Shown: positions 1 to 7,952 of the stretch, in pieces
How the letters are laid out: each line of letters opens with the position of its first letter
Numbering within the stretch: position 1 is the first letter of the stretch
From: Psychrobacter sp. P11F6
GTDB lineage: Bacteria > Pseudomonadota > Gammaproteobacteria > Pseudomonadales > Moraxellaceae
NCBI RefSeq assembly: GCF_001435295.1
Contig: NZ_CM003594.1
Location: 744,001-808,000, forward strand
Reading direction: 5' to 3'
Length of the DNA: 64,000 nucleotides
Made by a program: the position numbers and the translations under genes
Notes under the pieces: model-generated
Seen by the model: only the letters and a program-made list of their open reading frames with translations
The model's database searches: none
Told to the model about the DNA's origin: nothing

Positions 1-29
1 TTTACAATAAGCAAAAGATGTATATAAAA

Positions 30-57
30 AAGCTCCAATTGAATTGGAGCTTTTTTT
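30..57 (+). terminator. Intrinsic terminator, probably bidirectional
   Basis: An 11-bp perfect stem (AAGCTCCAATT paired with AATTGGAGCTT) is followed by a T-run at 51-57. It would end a plus-strand gene lying before the window. A shorter T-run on the minus strand means it could also stop the YciO-type gene that ends at 78. Confidence 0.8.
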
Positions 58-77
58 GTGTCTGATGTTTTAGTTTA

Positions 78-698
78 TTACCGTAGTAGTGAATCTACAT
101 CCGCAGCACCTTGTCTGATAATTTCAGGCTGGCTACCAGTCATATCAACAATCGTAGTGAGCTTAGTGGTTTTTATACCTGCATTTATCAAACCGTCGAT
201 TTGATTGCCTAATAAATCCTCAATCTCAAAGGGATCATCCAGTATGTCATCACGGTTAGGCAGTATTAATGAACTGGTTAAGATAGGTTCATCCATGGCC
301 TCTAAAAGCGCTTGCGCAATAGGGTTGCTAGGTACTCGAATACCGATGGTTTTTTTCTTCGCATGTGCCAATTTTTTTGGTACGTCTTTTGTGGCATTGA
401 GGATAAAGGTGATGGGCGCAGGAGTAAGTGCTTTAAGCTGTTTAAATTGTACATTGTCTACTGCGGCATAGTTGGCAATTTCGCTTAAGTCACGGCATAG
501 CAAGGTAAACTGGTGTTTATCATCAAGCTCACGAATTTGTTTGAGCTTATCGAGTGCATCCTTTGCCCCTAAGCGACAACCAAAAGCATAGCTGGTATCG
601 GTAGGGTAGATAATGAGCTGGTCTTTACGTAACAGATCCGCCACTTGCTCAATCAGCCGTGGCTGTGGATTTTCTGGATGAATATAAAATACTTGCAT
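78..698 (-). CDS. yciO: YciO-type Sua5/YrdC/YciO family protein
   Basis: A 206-residue protein of the Sua5/YrdC/YciO fold, which binds ATP and RNA-like substrates. TsaC/Sua5 relatives make threonylcarbamoyl-AMP for tRNA t6A modification. The sequence fits the YciO subgroup: it starts directly with the HPENPQPR segment, carries the YPTDTSYAFGC nucleotide-binding motif near residues 31-41, the KQIRELDDKHQFTLLC segment, and the PAPITFIL and IGIRVPSNP motifs. It has no C-terminal Sua5 extension, and 206 residues is the usual YciO length. Family membership is clear from the sequence. The cellular substrate of YciO is less certain than that of TsaC, so I do not claim t6A synthesis. It appears to be a single-gene unit facing the terminator at 30-57. 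Confidence 0.9.
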   Translation of the reverse strand: MQVFYIHPENPQPRLIEQVADLLRKDQLIIYPTDTSYAFGCRLGAKDALDKLKQIRELDDKHQFTLLCRDLSEIANYAAVDNVQFKQLKALTPAPITFILNATKDVPKKLAHAKKKTIGIRVPSNPIAQALLEAMDEPILTSSLILPNRDDILDDPFEIEDLLGNQIDGLINAGIKTTKLTTIVDMTGSQPEIIRQGAADVDSLLR

Positions 699-916
699 AG
701 CAGTTCCTTATTTTATAGTTATAGGTTTTTAAATGTGAAGTTTTTGACTAAGTAGAACATTTGTGGCGCGTATGCTTCTTTCACTAAGTTTACTAAAAAA
801 GCATCACTGCCTTCTTAGTATAGCGCAAAGCCAATATAAGTTTGATTGCAAGCCGTTACTATGCGTAGACAATCGTTAACGCAAAAATGCCACACCTTTA
901 TGCTGATATGCTGCTG

Positions 917-1657
917 TTACTCTGGATCAGCTATAGAGACACTGAGTAAGGCGTGTAATAAAGTCTTAGCATCAGATGGTAATATATTGGGCTTAGCGAT
1001 GTATTGTTGCACTTGTCGGTAGACGTCATTTGCGAATGTACTATTGCTCGTATCAAAGTCAGCAAACAAATTATCTTGTGACACCTCAAATGATCGTTCG
1101 CAAGCGAGAGTAAATAAACATTCTAACGCTTGTGGCTTAATCTCTACGCGCTCAAATGCTTGCTGCTGAGCGGCGGTACGCCCATCTGGTGCGTACCAGT
1201 AGCCAAAGTCAGCCAAACGTCTACGAGCCTCTCCAGCCACACACCAATGGCTCAGCTCATGCAACGCACTAGCAAAAAATCCATGAGCGAATTCAATTTT
1301 TGCGGGTTCATTATTTTGTGCTGGAAAGTACTCTGGTTCTCCTTGTCCACGAACCAATGTAACGTTTTGATGAGCGAATAAATTATTGAATAATTGGATG
1401 AGCCAATCAGTAGCCGCTTGCTCGTATTTATTAACCAATGATGGAGTGCCATCTAAGCCTTTGATAGCAGCTAACCTTTCTAACCTTTGCCATTCACTTT
1501 TTACATCCTCTAAGCACTGATTGTTGTTAGGGTTCCACGAGTCAGTGGAAGAGGCATTCACATTACTGGTTAACGTAGTGAGACGTTGCAATAGTATTTT
1601 TGCTTCAAGTGCAGAAAGTAGGTTCGAGAAGTCAGGTTTATCATTAAACACATTCAT
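917..1657 (-). CDS. epmC: Elongation factor P hydroxylase EpmC (YfcM family)
   Basis: EpmC hydroxylates the beta-lysylated lysine of elongation factor P, the last step of EF-P maturation. The family signature is present: ALHELSHWCVAGEARRR supplies the metal-binding HELSH segment, followed by DFGYWYAPDGRT and the KPQALECLF stretch. The protein is 246 residues if the ATG at 1657 is used. A longer frame opens with TTG at 1675 and adds MTSVLP. Neither start has a good ribosome-binding site, so I prefer ATG. No epmA or epmB is in the window. Identification rests on the conserved motif block and the overall length; the N-terminal ~75 residues look variable. Confidence 0.88.
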   Translation of the reverse strand: MNVFNDKPDFSNLLSALEAKILLQRLTTLTSNVNASSTDSWNPNNNQCLEDVKSEWQRLERLAAIKGLDGTPSLVNKYEQAATDWLIQLFNNLFAHQNVTLVRGQGEPEYFPAQNNEPAKIEFAHGFFASALHELSHWCVAGEARRRLADFGYWYAPDGRTAAQQQAFERVEIKPQALECLFTLACERSFEVSQDNLFADFDTSNSTFANDVYRQVQQYIAKPNILPSDAKTLLHALLSVSIADPE

Positions 1658-1842
1658 AGGTAAAACACTGGTCAAATAAAAGATAAAAAGAAGAACTATC
1701 TTTGAATATAAATAGGCGAAATAAAGAGATGAAAATAGAGCTCATATCAAATAAATTTAACATACTAGCGCTAGCGTCGCTCAATGCTTTCCGTTAGTAT
1801 GGCAGGCAATATTATACACCGTTTTGATGAATGAGGTCGCGC

Positions 1843-2436
1843 ATGTCAAGCACTCCAGAAAGTAAACCGTCAGCAGGTTATGCTGATAATAAAAAAGCGC
1901 CTTTATCTACTAGTATGCCTGAATCTATTTCTTTGGATAAATGGGCAGATACTGGTTATGAATGGACAGGAGAGGTAGAGCCAAGCGCTTTCAAACGTCT
2001 TGCTGCTATCTTAGCCACCGAACATGAACAAGCAAACATCTCGCTTAATGCCAATCTGTATCGCCGCAATAATGTCTTACATTTGGCATTCACATTGACG
2101 GGTGAAGTTTGGTTAACCTGTCAGCGTTGCCTACAGCCAGTGGCTATCGATTTGTCTGATGATTATAATATTGCGCTATTAGAAGATGAGAGCCAAGCAC
2201 GTTCAATCAATGATGAACAAGACTATTTATTACTTGATGAAATTATTACTGAGCCTGCACCAGAGCTTTTATTGCCATTCAAAAAATTGGTAGAAGATGA
2301 GATATTACTGAAGACGCCAATGTCGCCAAAACATGACCACTGTGAAATGACGGTAGAGCAATTTGGTGAGATTCCAGAAGAGGAAGAAAGCGAAAATCCT
2401 TTTGCTGCTTTAGCCTCGCTAAAAGGCAAGTTGTAA
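1843..2436 (+). CDS. yceD: YceD family rRNA accumulation protein (DUF177)
   Basis: YceD is needed for normal 23S rRNA accumulation and is almost always encoded just before rpmF, as here. The 197-residue protein has the family's TCQRCLQPV segment with a CxxC pair, and the acidic DEQDYLLLDE motif followed by LLLPFKKLVEDEILLKTPMSP. The frame is open from ATG 1831, but GAGG at 1833-1836 sits 6 bases before the ATG at 1843, so that start (MSSTPESK) is chosen. The low-complexity first ~30 residues are probably disordered. The gap of 337 bases to rpmF is longer than in many relatives and holds a possible promoter. Confidence 0.88.
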   Translation: MSSTPESKPSAGYADNKKAPLSTSMPESISLDKWADTGYEWTGEVEPSAFKRLAAILATEHEQANISLNANLYRRNNVLHLAFTLTGEVWLTCQRCLQPVAIDLSDDYNIALLEDESQARSINDEQDYLLLDEIITEPAPELLLPFKKLVEDEILLKTPMSPKHDHCEMTVEQFGEIPEEEESENPFAALASLKGKL

Positions 2437-2773
2437 TCTTATTAAGAGACAAGTCATATATAAATGTACTACTTAATAAATTTATGATACCTTTCATCAG
2501 CTTTCTACCAAAGAGTGAGAAGCAGGGCTTTATTAATCCGCTAAACATGCGTATAATGTCCCGTTTATTGCATTCTAGCAATCTGCTACTGGCAGATAGA
2601 TGCTGATCTTGCAGACTAACTATAGATTTTAGACGTAATCAACACTTTAATACGTGGCAATCTATTTAACTAATGATGCGTAAGACTTAGGTTGTTGTGA
2701 TTATATAGCCTCTGTCAGTGTCGATTAAAGCTGAATTTCAAGCTTATCCCCTTTTAAGTATAGGAGCTATATC
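2437..2773. other. yceD-rpmF intergenic region
   Basis: A non-coding stretch of 337 bases. I see no open frame with a ribosome-binding site. A candidate promoter for rpmF lies at 2529-2557 and there is no convincing terminator after yceD, so read-through from yceD into rpmF is likely as well. Confidence 0.5.
2529..2557 (+). promoter_or_regulatory. Candidate sigma-70 promoter for rpmF
   Basis: A perfect -10 hexamer TATAAT (2552-2557) lies 17 bases after a weak -35, TTTATT (2529-2534). Transcription would begin near 2564, giving a leader of about 210 bases before rpmF. Assigned by pattern only. Confidence 0.4.
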
Positions 2774-2956
2774 ATGGCCGTTCAAAAAAGTCGTAAAAGT
2801 CGTTCTCGTCGTGACATGCGCCGTTCACATCATCGTATGGAAATCGCTGAGATAAGCGTAGATGCTACCACTGGTGAAAAACATCGTCGTCATCACATGA
2901 CTAAAGATGGTTTCTACCGTGGTCGCCAGTTGTTTAAAGTTAGTCAAGACGCTTAA
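2774..2956 (+). CDS. rpmF: 50S ribosomal protein L32
   Basis: A 60-residue basic protein that is a structural part of the large ribosomal subunit. It begins with the conserved [20 protein letters not shown] and contains the [14 protein letters not shown] segment. It is the cysteine-free form of L32, with no zinc-ribbon CxxC pairs, as is typical of gammaproteobacteria. The ribosome-binding site AGGAGC is well placed before the ATG. It follows yceD in the conserved order. Two strong hairpins follow, so it is probably not cotranscribed efficiently with fabD. Confidence 0.98.
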
Positions 2957-2983
2957 ATTGTTGGCTATTCAATAGCTGATTGT

Positions 2984-3020
2984 AAAAATAATGATAGTAC
3001 TGGTGACTGTCATTATTTTT
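2984..3020 (+). terminator. Intrinsic terminator after rpmF
   Basis: A 15-bp stem with one wobble pair (2984-2998 with 3006-3020) closes on a 7-base loop. Its distal arm ends in a T-tract, which fits a rho-independent terminator. Confidence 0.75.
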
Positions 3021-3057
3021 GCAACGCTGTTATTAGGTAATATGCTTTGAGCTGAAG

Positions 3058-3111
3058 AAAGCCAAGTTATTTCGCTATCATATATTATGTGGCTAGATAA
3101 CTTGGCTTTTT
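3058..3111 (+). terminator. Second hairpin/terminator after rpmF
   Basis: A 13-bp perfect stem, AAAGCCAAGTTAT (3058-3070) with ATAACTTGGCTTT (3097-3109), runs into a T-tract. Its 26-base loop is unusually long for a terminator, so it may also be an mRNA processing or stability element. Confidence 0.6.
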
Positions 3112-3401
3112 GCTATTGGCTTTTATGGTAGGTATTTGAACAACCTTTTACCATGTTACCATGTGCCTTTAGAAAATATGAAAATGAACCGATATACTCT
3201 ACCGTTTTAATTTGAGTGGTATCTTTTACTATACGTGTTTCAGTAGCATCCACTATGATAATAGTGTGCGTCAGTGTATAGTTTATCGATAATCCGTTTT
3301 TTTAGACAAATACTAAAGCAACGGCTTTATATCGCCTCTAATAATATAATAAACCCCAATTGTTTTTAGGGATATTTCCAATTAAATAAGGAATATTGGT
3401 T

Positions 3402-4370
3402 ATGGCCTCTGTACCCGATATGGTAAAAAAGCCGCCGACACGTATTGCGGTAATTTTTCCTGGTCAAGGATCGCAAGTAGTCGGGATGACTAGTGAGCTT
3501 GCTGAAATCTATCCAGAGATTCTCGATACCTTTACTGAAGCTAGCGCCGCGCTTGGTGAAGACTTATGGGCAATCTGTCAAAATGAAGAAAAACTCAATC
3601 AAACACAATATACTCAGCCTGCATTACTGACGGCCAGCATCGCCATTTGGCGTATCTTAAAACAAAAAATAACCACAGCGCCTTGTTATTTAGCGGGTCA
3701 TTCTCTAGGTGAGTACAGTGCGCTTTGTGCGGCTGAAGTCATATCGCTTGCTGATGCGGTTAAATTGGTACATAAGCGCGGTCAGTTGATGCAAGAAGCC
3801 GTTGTAGGTGTCGATACTGCCATGGCAGCAGTGTTAGGGCTTGAGGACAATCGAGTAGAAAACTTGTGTGAGCAAGCGACTGAACATGTCGAAGGTGCCA
3901 TTGTAGGTGCAGCCAACTTTAATAGTCCAGGACAAGTGGTGATATCGGGTAATGCTGCTGGTGTGAATGCAGTTATTGATAAAGTGCAAAACACTGGCAA
4001 AAAATCTATCCCGCTAAAGGTCAGCGTACCATCACATTGCGCGCTTATGGAGCCAGCCAGTAGTGCATTGGCTGAGATTCTGGCAGACATAAAATTTGAT
4101 CAAGCGACGATTCCTGTTATCCAAAATCGACATGCGCGTGTTGAGAGCAGTGCGGTCGGTATCAAGCAGGCATTAACAGAGCAATTAAGCCAACCAGTAT
4201 TATGGTCAAAAACCATGCAAGAGCTGGCTGACAAACAAATTAATATTTTAATCGAATGCGGCAGTGGTAATGTATTGAGCAACTTGGCGAAGCGCCAAGC
4301 ACAGCCAATTACGAGCTATCCTACTGACAAGCCCGCTCGTCTTGATAAATTAATGGAGGTGTTATCATGA
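3402..4370 (+). CDS. fabD: Malonyl-CoA:ACP transacylase FabD
   Basis: FabD transfers malonyl from CoA to acyl carrier protein, supplying the extender unit for fatty-acid synthesis. The 322-residue protein has the FPGQGSQ motif near residues 19-25, the nucleophile Ser101 in GHSLGEYSAL, and a SVPSHCALM segment carrying the catalytic histidine. The open frame begins at a TTG (3396), but AAGGA at 3388-3392 lies 9 bases from the ATG at 3402 and only 3 from the TTG, so the ATG is chosen. The gene overlaps fabG by four bases (ATGA), which suggests translational coupling. It acts in the cytoplasm with the AcpP encoded 1 kb downstream. Confidence 0.97.
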   Translation: MASVPDMVKKPPTRIAVIFPGQGSQVVGMTSELAEIYPEILDTFTEASAALGEDLWAICQNEEKLNQTQYTQPALLTASIAIWRILKQKITTAPCYLAGHSLGEYSALCAAEVISLADAVKLVHKRGQLMQEAVVGVDTAMAAVLGLEDNRVENLCEQATEHVEGAIVGAANFNSPGQVVISGNAAGVNAVIDKVQNTGKKSIPLKVSVPSHCALMEPASSALAEILADIKFDQATIPVIQNRHARVESSAVGIKQALTEQLSQPVLWSKTMQELADKQINILIECGSGNVLSNLAKRQAQPITSYPTDKPARLDKLMEVLS

Positions 4371-5095
4371 GTCGTACGATTACTCTAGTGACAGGTGCTA
4401 GCCGTGGTATTGGTAAAGCCGTTGCCAAACGTTTCGCCAAAGAAGGACATTTTGTTATTGGTACAGCCACTACGGAAAAAGGTGCTGAGCTGATTGATGG
4501 TTATCTCCACGATAGTGGCGGTATTGGACGTGTTTTAGACGTGCGTGATACCGCACAAATTGATAAGCTGTTTGAAGAGATTGAGAGCGTCTACGGCGCA
4601 GTACAAGTCTTGGTCAATAATGCAGGTATCACCCAAGATGGTCTGCTGATGCGTATGAAAGATGACGACTGGGAAAATGTTATCGATACCAATTTGACGT
4701 CGGTATACCGCATGAGTAAACGTGCTGTGCGCGGTATGATGAAAGCACGCCGTGGTCGCATCATCAATATAACCTCTGTTGTTGCGCAAATGGGTAATGC
4801 CGGTCAATCTAACTATGCGGCGACCAAAGCGGGCGTCGAAGGGTTCAGCCGTACGCTCGCGCGTGAAATTGGCTCACGACAAGTGACGATTAATTGCGTA
4901 GCCCCTGGTCTGATCGAAACGGATATGACGGACGAGCTTGATGAGCGCCTATTGAACTCTATGCTAGACGCGGTACCTATCAGTCGCCTTGGACAGCCAG
5001 AAGACATTGCAGCAGCCGTACATTTCTTAGCCAGCGATGAGGCCAGTTATATCACAGGCGCTGTTATCCCTGTCAATGGTGGTATGTATATGTAG
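4367..5095 (+). CDS. fabG: 3-oxoacyl-ACP reductase FabG
   Basis: FabG is the NADPH-dependent ketoreductase of type II fatty-acid synthesis. The 242-residue short-chain dehydrogenase has the TGASRGIG cofactor loop (residues 9-16), NNAG at 84-87, and the Ser137, Tyr150, Lys154 catalytic triad in ITSVVAQMGNAGQSNYAATK. The end, ITGAVIPVNGGMYM, is typical of FabG proper rather than a general SDR. It overlaps fabD by four bases and precedes acpP, the conserved order, which supports the specific assignment. Confidence 0.97.
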   Translation: MSRTITLVTGASRGIGKAVAKRFAKEGHFVIGTATTEKGAELIDGYLHDSGGIGRVLDVRDTAQIDKLFEEIESVYGAVQVLVNNAGITQDGLLMRMKDDDWENVIDTNLTSVYRMSKRAVRGMMKARRGRIINITSVVAQMGNAGQSNYAATKAGVEGFSRTLAREIGSRQVTINCVAPGLIETDMTDELDERLLNSMLDAVPISRLGQPEDIAAAVHFLASDEASYITGAVIPVNGGMYM

Positions 5096-5189
5096 GTGAT
5101 AAATAAGTGTTACATAGTTATAATAAAAAACTCTGTGCACGAGTGTAAACTATAATAAAGGGTGTTATAATGACGGATACTTTTATGTC

Positions 5190-5215
5190 AAAGCCCTGTA
5201 TTATAGCAGGGCTTT
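5190..5215 (+). terminator. Weak hairpin between fabG and acpP
   Basis: A 9-bp perfect stem AAAGCCCTG/CAGGGCTTT has an 8-base loop. Only the three T bases of the stem follow, so termination would be partial. A partial stop followed by a separate acpP promoter would fit the high level of carrier protein cells need. The roughly 280-base gap otherwise has no coding sign. Confidence 0.5.
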
Positions 5216-5377
5216 ACTAGACATCTGTCAAAACGTATAACCAGCTATAAAACAAGTTACAAAGTACTCAGATAGCTGTGCTAATCTGAAGATATAATTT
5301 TATATACAATGCTGTAGAGCCTAATGATAGGACTATGGTAATTTGCCAAAATAATAGATCAAAAAGGAGAAATCTAC

Positions 5378-5614
5378 ATGAGTAATGATACCGAGCTAAG
5401 AGTTAAAGCTGCAGTAGCTGAGCAATTGGGTATGAATGTTGAAGATATCAACAATGATGCATCATTTATGGAAGACTTAGGTGCAGATTCGTTAGACCTA
5501 GTCGAATTGGTCATGTCATTTGAAAGTGACTTTGGCATTACCATTCCTGATGAAGATTCAGCAGAATTAACGACTGTTCAAAAAGCGATTGATTATGTAC
5601 AAGCGCAGCTATAA
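5378..5614 (+). CDS. acpP: Acyl carrier protein AcpP
   Basis: A small acidic 78-residue protein that carries growing acyl chains on a 4'-phosphopantetheine arm. The attachment serine is Ser38 in [12 protein letters not shown]. The helix II recognition region and the acidic end are typical. A strong ribosome-binding site (AAAAAGGAGAAA) precedes the ATG. It follows fabG after about 280 bases and is closed by its own terminator. fabF, which often follows acpP, is not here; the next gene is the BON/LysM protein. Confidence 0.98.
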   Translation: MSNDTELRVKAAVAEQLGMNVEDINNDASFMEDLGADSLDLVELVMSFESDFGITIPDEDSAELTTVQKAIDYVQAQL

Positions 5615-5643
5615 TTAGCTAGTGGCTCAGCGAGTTATTTTAG

Positions 5644-5675
5644 CCGCCTATCTGTAGAGATAGGCGGTTTTTTTA
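5644..5675 (+). terminator. Intrinsic terminator after acpP
   Basis: A 10-bp perfect GC-rich stem, CCGCCTATCT/AGATAGGCGG, with a 4-base loop is followed by a run of about eight T bases. Confidence 0.92.
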
Positions 5676-5817
5676 TGTTGATAATTTGCTATGGCAACAG
5701 GTGGTTATATGACTAATCAATACGTTAACATAAGCTACGCCAAATCAACATTACTCAACATACTATTACTATCTACCTCACCTATCTTTGTCTATACTCA
5801 TAATGGTAAGCAGTAAC

Positions 5818-5851
5818 AAAGTGTAGTTATATATAAAGTGTGGTTATATAT
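5818..5851. repeat. Tandem 17-bp direct repeat upstream of the Kbp-like gene
   Basis: Two adjacent 17-bp copies, AAAGTGTAGTTATATAT and AAAGTGTGGTTATATAT, differ at one base. They lie about 65 bases before the start codon, where an operator or promoter could sit. The function is unknown. Confidence 0.6.
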
Positions 5852-5916
5852 GAAAGTATATGCCATTAAAAAAATAATGATGAATAATAAATAACAATAT
5901 TTAAAGGAGTATGTAA

Positions 5917-6426
5917 ATGGGTATGTTCAGTTTTGCAAAAGATATCGGTGATAAAATTTTCAATCGTGATGACGCCAAACACGATGCCAAGTCAGAAACA
6001 AAAGCAGACGCTAATACGCCAGTACAGAGTAGCGAACCTTCTGCGCAATCAGTTGCCAATATTTTACTTCGTCGTATTCAGCAGCAGAATCTTAATATCA
6101 GCGATTTGAAAATCAAGTATAACGGCTCAACAGATACTGCAGAAATCAGCGGTAAAGCTAAAACGCAAGCAGACCGCGAAAAAGCGATTATCGCCATTGG
6201 TAATGTACAAAATGTGGCCAAGGTAATCGATAATATTGATATCGAAGAAGATGCGCCTGAGTCAACGATGTATACAGTGAAATCTGGTGATAGCTTGTCT
6301 AAGATCGCAAAAGAGGTTTATGGTTCAGCGGATGATTATATGAAAATCTTTGAAGCCAATAAGCCGATGCTATCTAGCCCTGATAAGATTTATCCTGGTC
6401 AAGTACTGCGTATTCCTAAGCCATAA
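5917..6426 (+). CDS. kbp: BON and LysM domain protein, Kbp (YgaU)-like
   Basis: Kbp of E. coli is a cytoplasmic potassium-binding protein made of a BON domain followed by a LysM domain. This 169-residue homologue opens with the same MGxFxFxKDxGxK start, has a BON domain at about residues 45-108 and a LysM at about 118-168. The end closely matches E. coli Kbp: IFEANKPML, SPDKIYPGQVLRIP. It has an extra ~20-residue Ala/Asp/Ser-rich linker after the N-terminus. No signal peptide is present. The ribosome-binding site AAAGGAG is well placed. Potassium binding is known for E. coli Kbp and only inferred here. Confidence 0.88.
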   Translation: MGMFSFAKDIGDKIFNRDDAKHDAKSETKADANTPVQSSEPSAQSVANILLRRIQQQNLNISDLKIKYNGSTDTAEISGKAKTQADREKAIIAIGNVQNVAKVIDNIDIEEDAPESTMYTVKSGDSLSKIAKEVYGSADDYMKIFEANKPMLSSPDKIYPGQVLRIPKP

Positions 6427-6469
6427 TAGGCTTTTGAACTGTCAGAGATATGTGTTAATAAAATAAAGA

Positions 6470-6501
6470 ATGCCTCTTACTATAATAAGAGGCATTTTTT
6501 T
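6470..6501 (+). terminator. Intrinsic terminator after the Kbp-like gene
   Basis: A 10-bp perfect stem, ATGCCTCTTA/TAAGAGGCAT, with a 6-base loop is followed by TTTTTTT. It separates this gene from the convergent queG. Confidence 0.92.
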
Positions 6502-6527
6502 GGCGTATAGAAATATAAACTTAAGAT

Positions 6528-7760
6528 TTAGAGGTTTTTGAACTTCTCGTACTGTTCAGCTATGGCCCAATTGATATGTACATCGAGCATTTCGTTATGT
6601 ACGCCCAACTTTGATTGTAACTGAGTAATGGTTTCTTCATTACCATTAGCATTTCCAAGACCAATCGCGATATTACGCAAAAAGTTCACATAGCCTGTAC
6701 GTCTAAGCGGGCTGCCTTCAGTTTTTTTCATAAATTCAGCTTCTTGCCATTGCCACAGCTCAAGCAAACTGCTGCTATCAAGGTTATGCCGTGGTGCGAA
6801 GTCCTCTACAGGTGTAAGATTGGCGTAGCGATTCCAAGGACAGATAAGTTGACAGTCGTCACAACCGAAGATGCGATTACCAATCGCGCGGCGGTATTTT
6901 ATATCAATAATACCGTCGTGCTCGATAGTGAGGTAGGAGATACAAGCTGCAGCATTGAGCTCATAGGGCGCGACAATCGCTTGAGTGGGACAGATGTCGA
7001 TACAAGCGCTACAACTGCCGCAATGCTCTTTAACAGGTTTGTCATCAGGTAATTCGAGGCTAATAAATAGCTCACCCAATACAAAAAATGAACCCGCTTG
7101 CTTGTTGATTAATAAGGTATGCTTTCCTGTCCAGCCAAGACCAGCAGCATCGGCAATGGGTCGCTCGAAAATAGGAGCAGAGTCGCTAAAAGGCCTAAAA
7201 ATAAAATCTTGCTCTGAGCCTATATTGAGGTGTTGCCACTCAGGAAGCATGGCTTCTATCTTTAGCGCCAATTGCTTCAAACGACTGCGCATCGTTTTAT
7301 GATAGTCGCGTCCTCTGGCATAACGAGCAATGATACCTTGATTGGGGTAGTCATTGTCAGTAATCGTACGTGGGGTTGGTGCTTGAGTCAGGTAATCCAT
7401 ACGGACACTGATGATGGTTTTTGCCCCTTCTACCAGTTGGTCAGGATTTGCCCGCAGTTCATGGTTGTTATGCATAAACTGCAGTTGTCCCTCATAGCCT
7501 TTATCGAGCCATTGTTGCAATTGTACAATCTGCTTAGCAAATAAAGGATGATGCACCGATAAAAAACCGCAGTCGGCAAATCCTAAAGCCTGTGCTTGGT
7601 CTTTAATCCATTGTTTGACATCCACTGTGGTGGTAAATGTTGGGCTATTATTCACCTTAATCTTTTTTTCGGACGCAGGCTTAGGTTCAAAAGAGATTTT
7701 CTTAGCTGATTTCTGCTGGGTTGAAGAGATAGGTAAGTTTACTTTAGGAAGGTTATTCAT
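6528..7760 (-). CDS. queG: Epoxyqueuosine reductase QueG
   Basis: QueG is the cobalamin- and iron-sulfur-dependent enzyme that reduces epoxyqueuosine to queuosine in the wobble position of tRNAs. Two [4Fe-4S] clusters are predicted from HCGSCSACIDICPTQAI and from GCDDCQLICPWN, with a further cysteine in AACISYLTIEH. The DAAGLGWTGKHTLLIN segment is typical of the family. The protein has 410 residues, about 40 more at the N-terminus than E. coli QueG; that stretch is Lys/Pro/Ser-rich. No ribosome-binding site is obvious at 7760 and no in-frame ATG lies between it and the conserved core, so the true start could be shorter. It is divergent from nnr, a neighbour pairing also known in other gammaproteobacteria. 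Confidence 0.95.
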   Translation of the reverse strand: MNNLPKVNLPISSTQQKSAKKISFEPKPASEKKIKVNNSPTFTTTVDVKQWIKDQAQALGFADCGFLSVHHPLFAKQIVQLQQWLDKGYEGQLQFMHNNHELRANPDQLVEGAKTIISVRMDYLTQAPTPRTITDNDYPNQGIIARYARGRDYHKTMRSRLKQLALKIEAMLPEWQHLNIGSEQDFIFRPFSDSAPIFERPIADAAGLGWTGKHTLLINKQAGSFFVLGELFISLELPDDKPVKEHCGSCSACIDICPTQAIVAPYELNAAACISYLTIEHDGIIDIKYRRAIGNRIFGCDDCQLICPWNRYANLTPVEDFAPRHNLDSSSLLELWQWQEAEFMKKTEGSPLRRTGYVNFLRNIAIGLGNANGNEETITQLQSKLGVHNEMLDVHINWAIAEQYEKFKNL

Positions 7761-7952
7761 GTGTGACAGTAGGCGATAGAGTGAATACCGATATAATAAG
7801 CCAGTGAGCTAAGAGCGCAAGTATAAAAGCAAATAATTTCACATTCATATTGATACATACGTTGATGTAAGTGTTTGCTAAGCTGATGTTAAATGATAGC
7901 AATCATATCTCAATAAAATAAAAAATCAGCAAAAAATACTCAAGGATTAGTT

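Larger units (their letters stand above)
2957..3401. other. rpmF-fabD intergenic region with tandem hairpins
   Basis: A non-coding stretch of about 445 bases with two terminator-like hairpins (2984-3020 and 3058-3111). In many gammaproteobacteria plsX and fabH occupy this position; here neither is present and no remnant was recognised. No clear promoter for fabD could be picked by eye. Confidence 0.6.
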
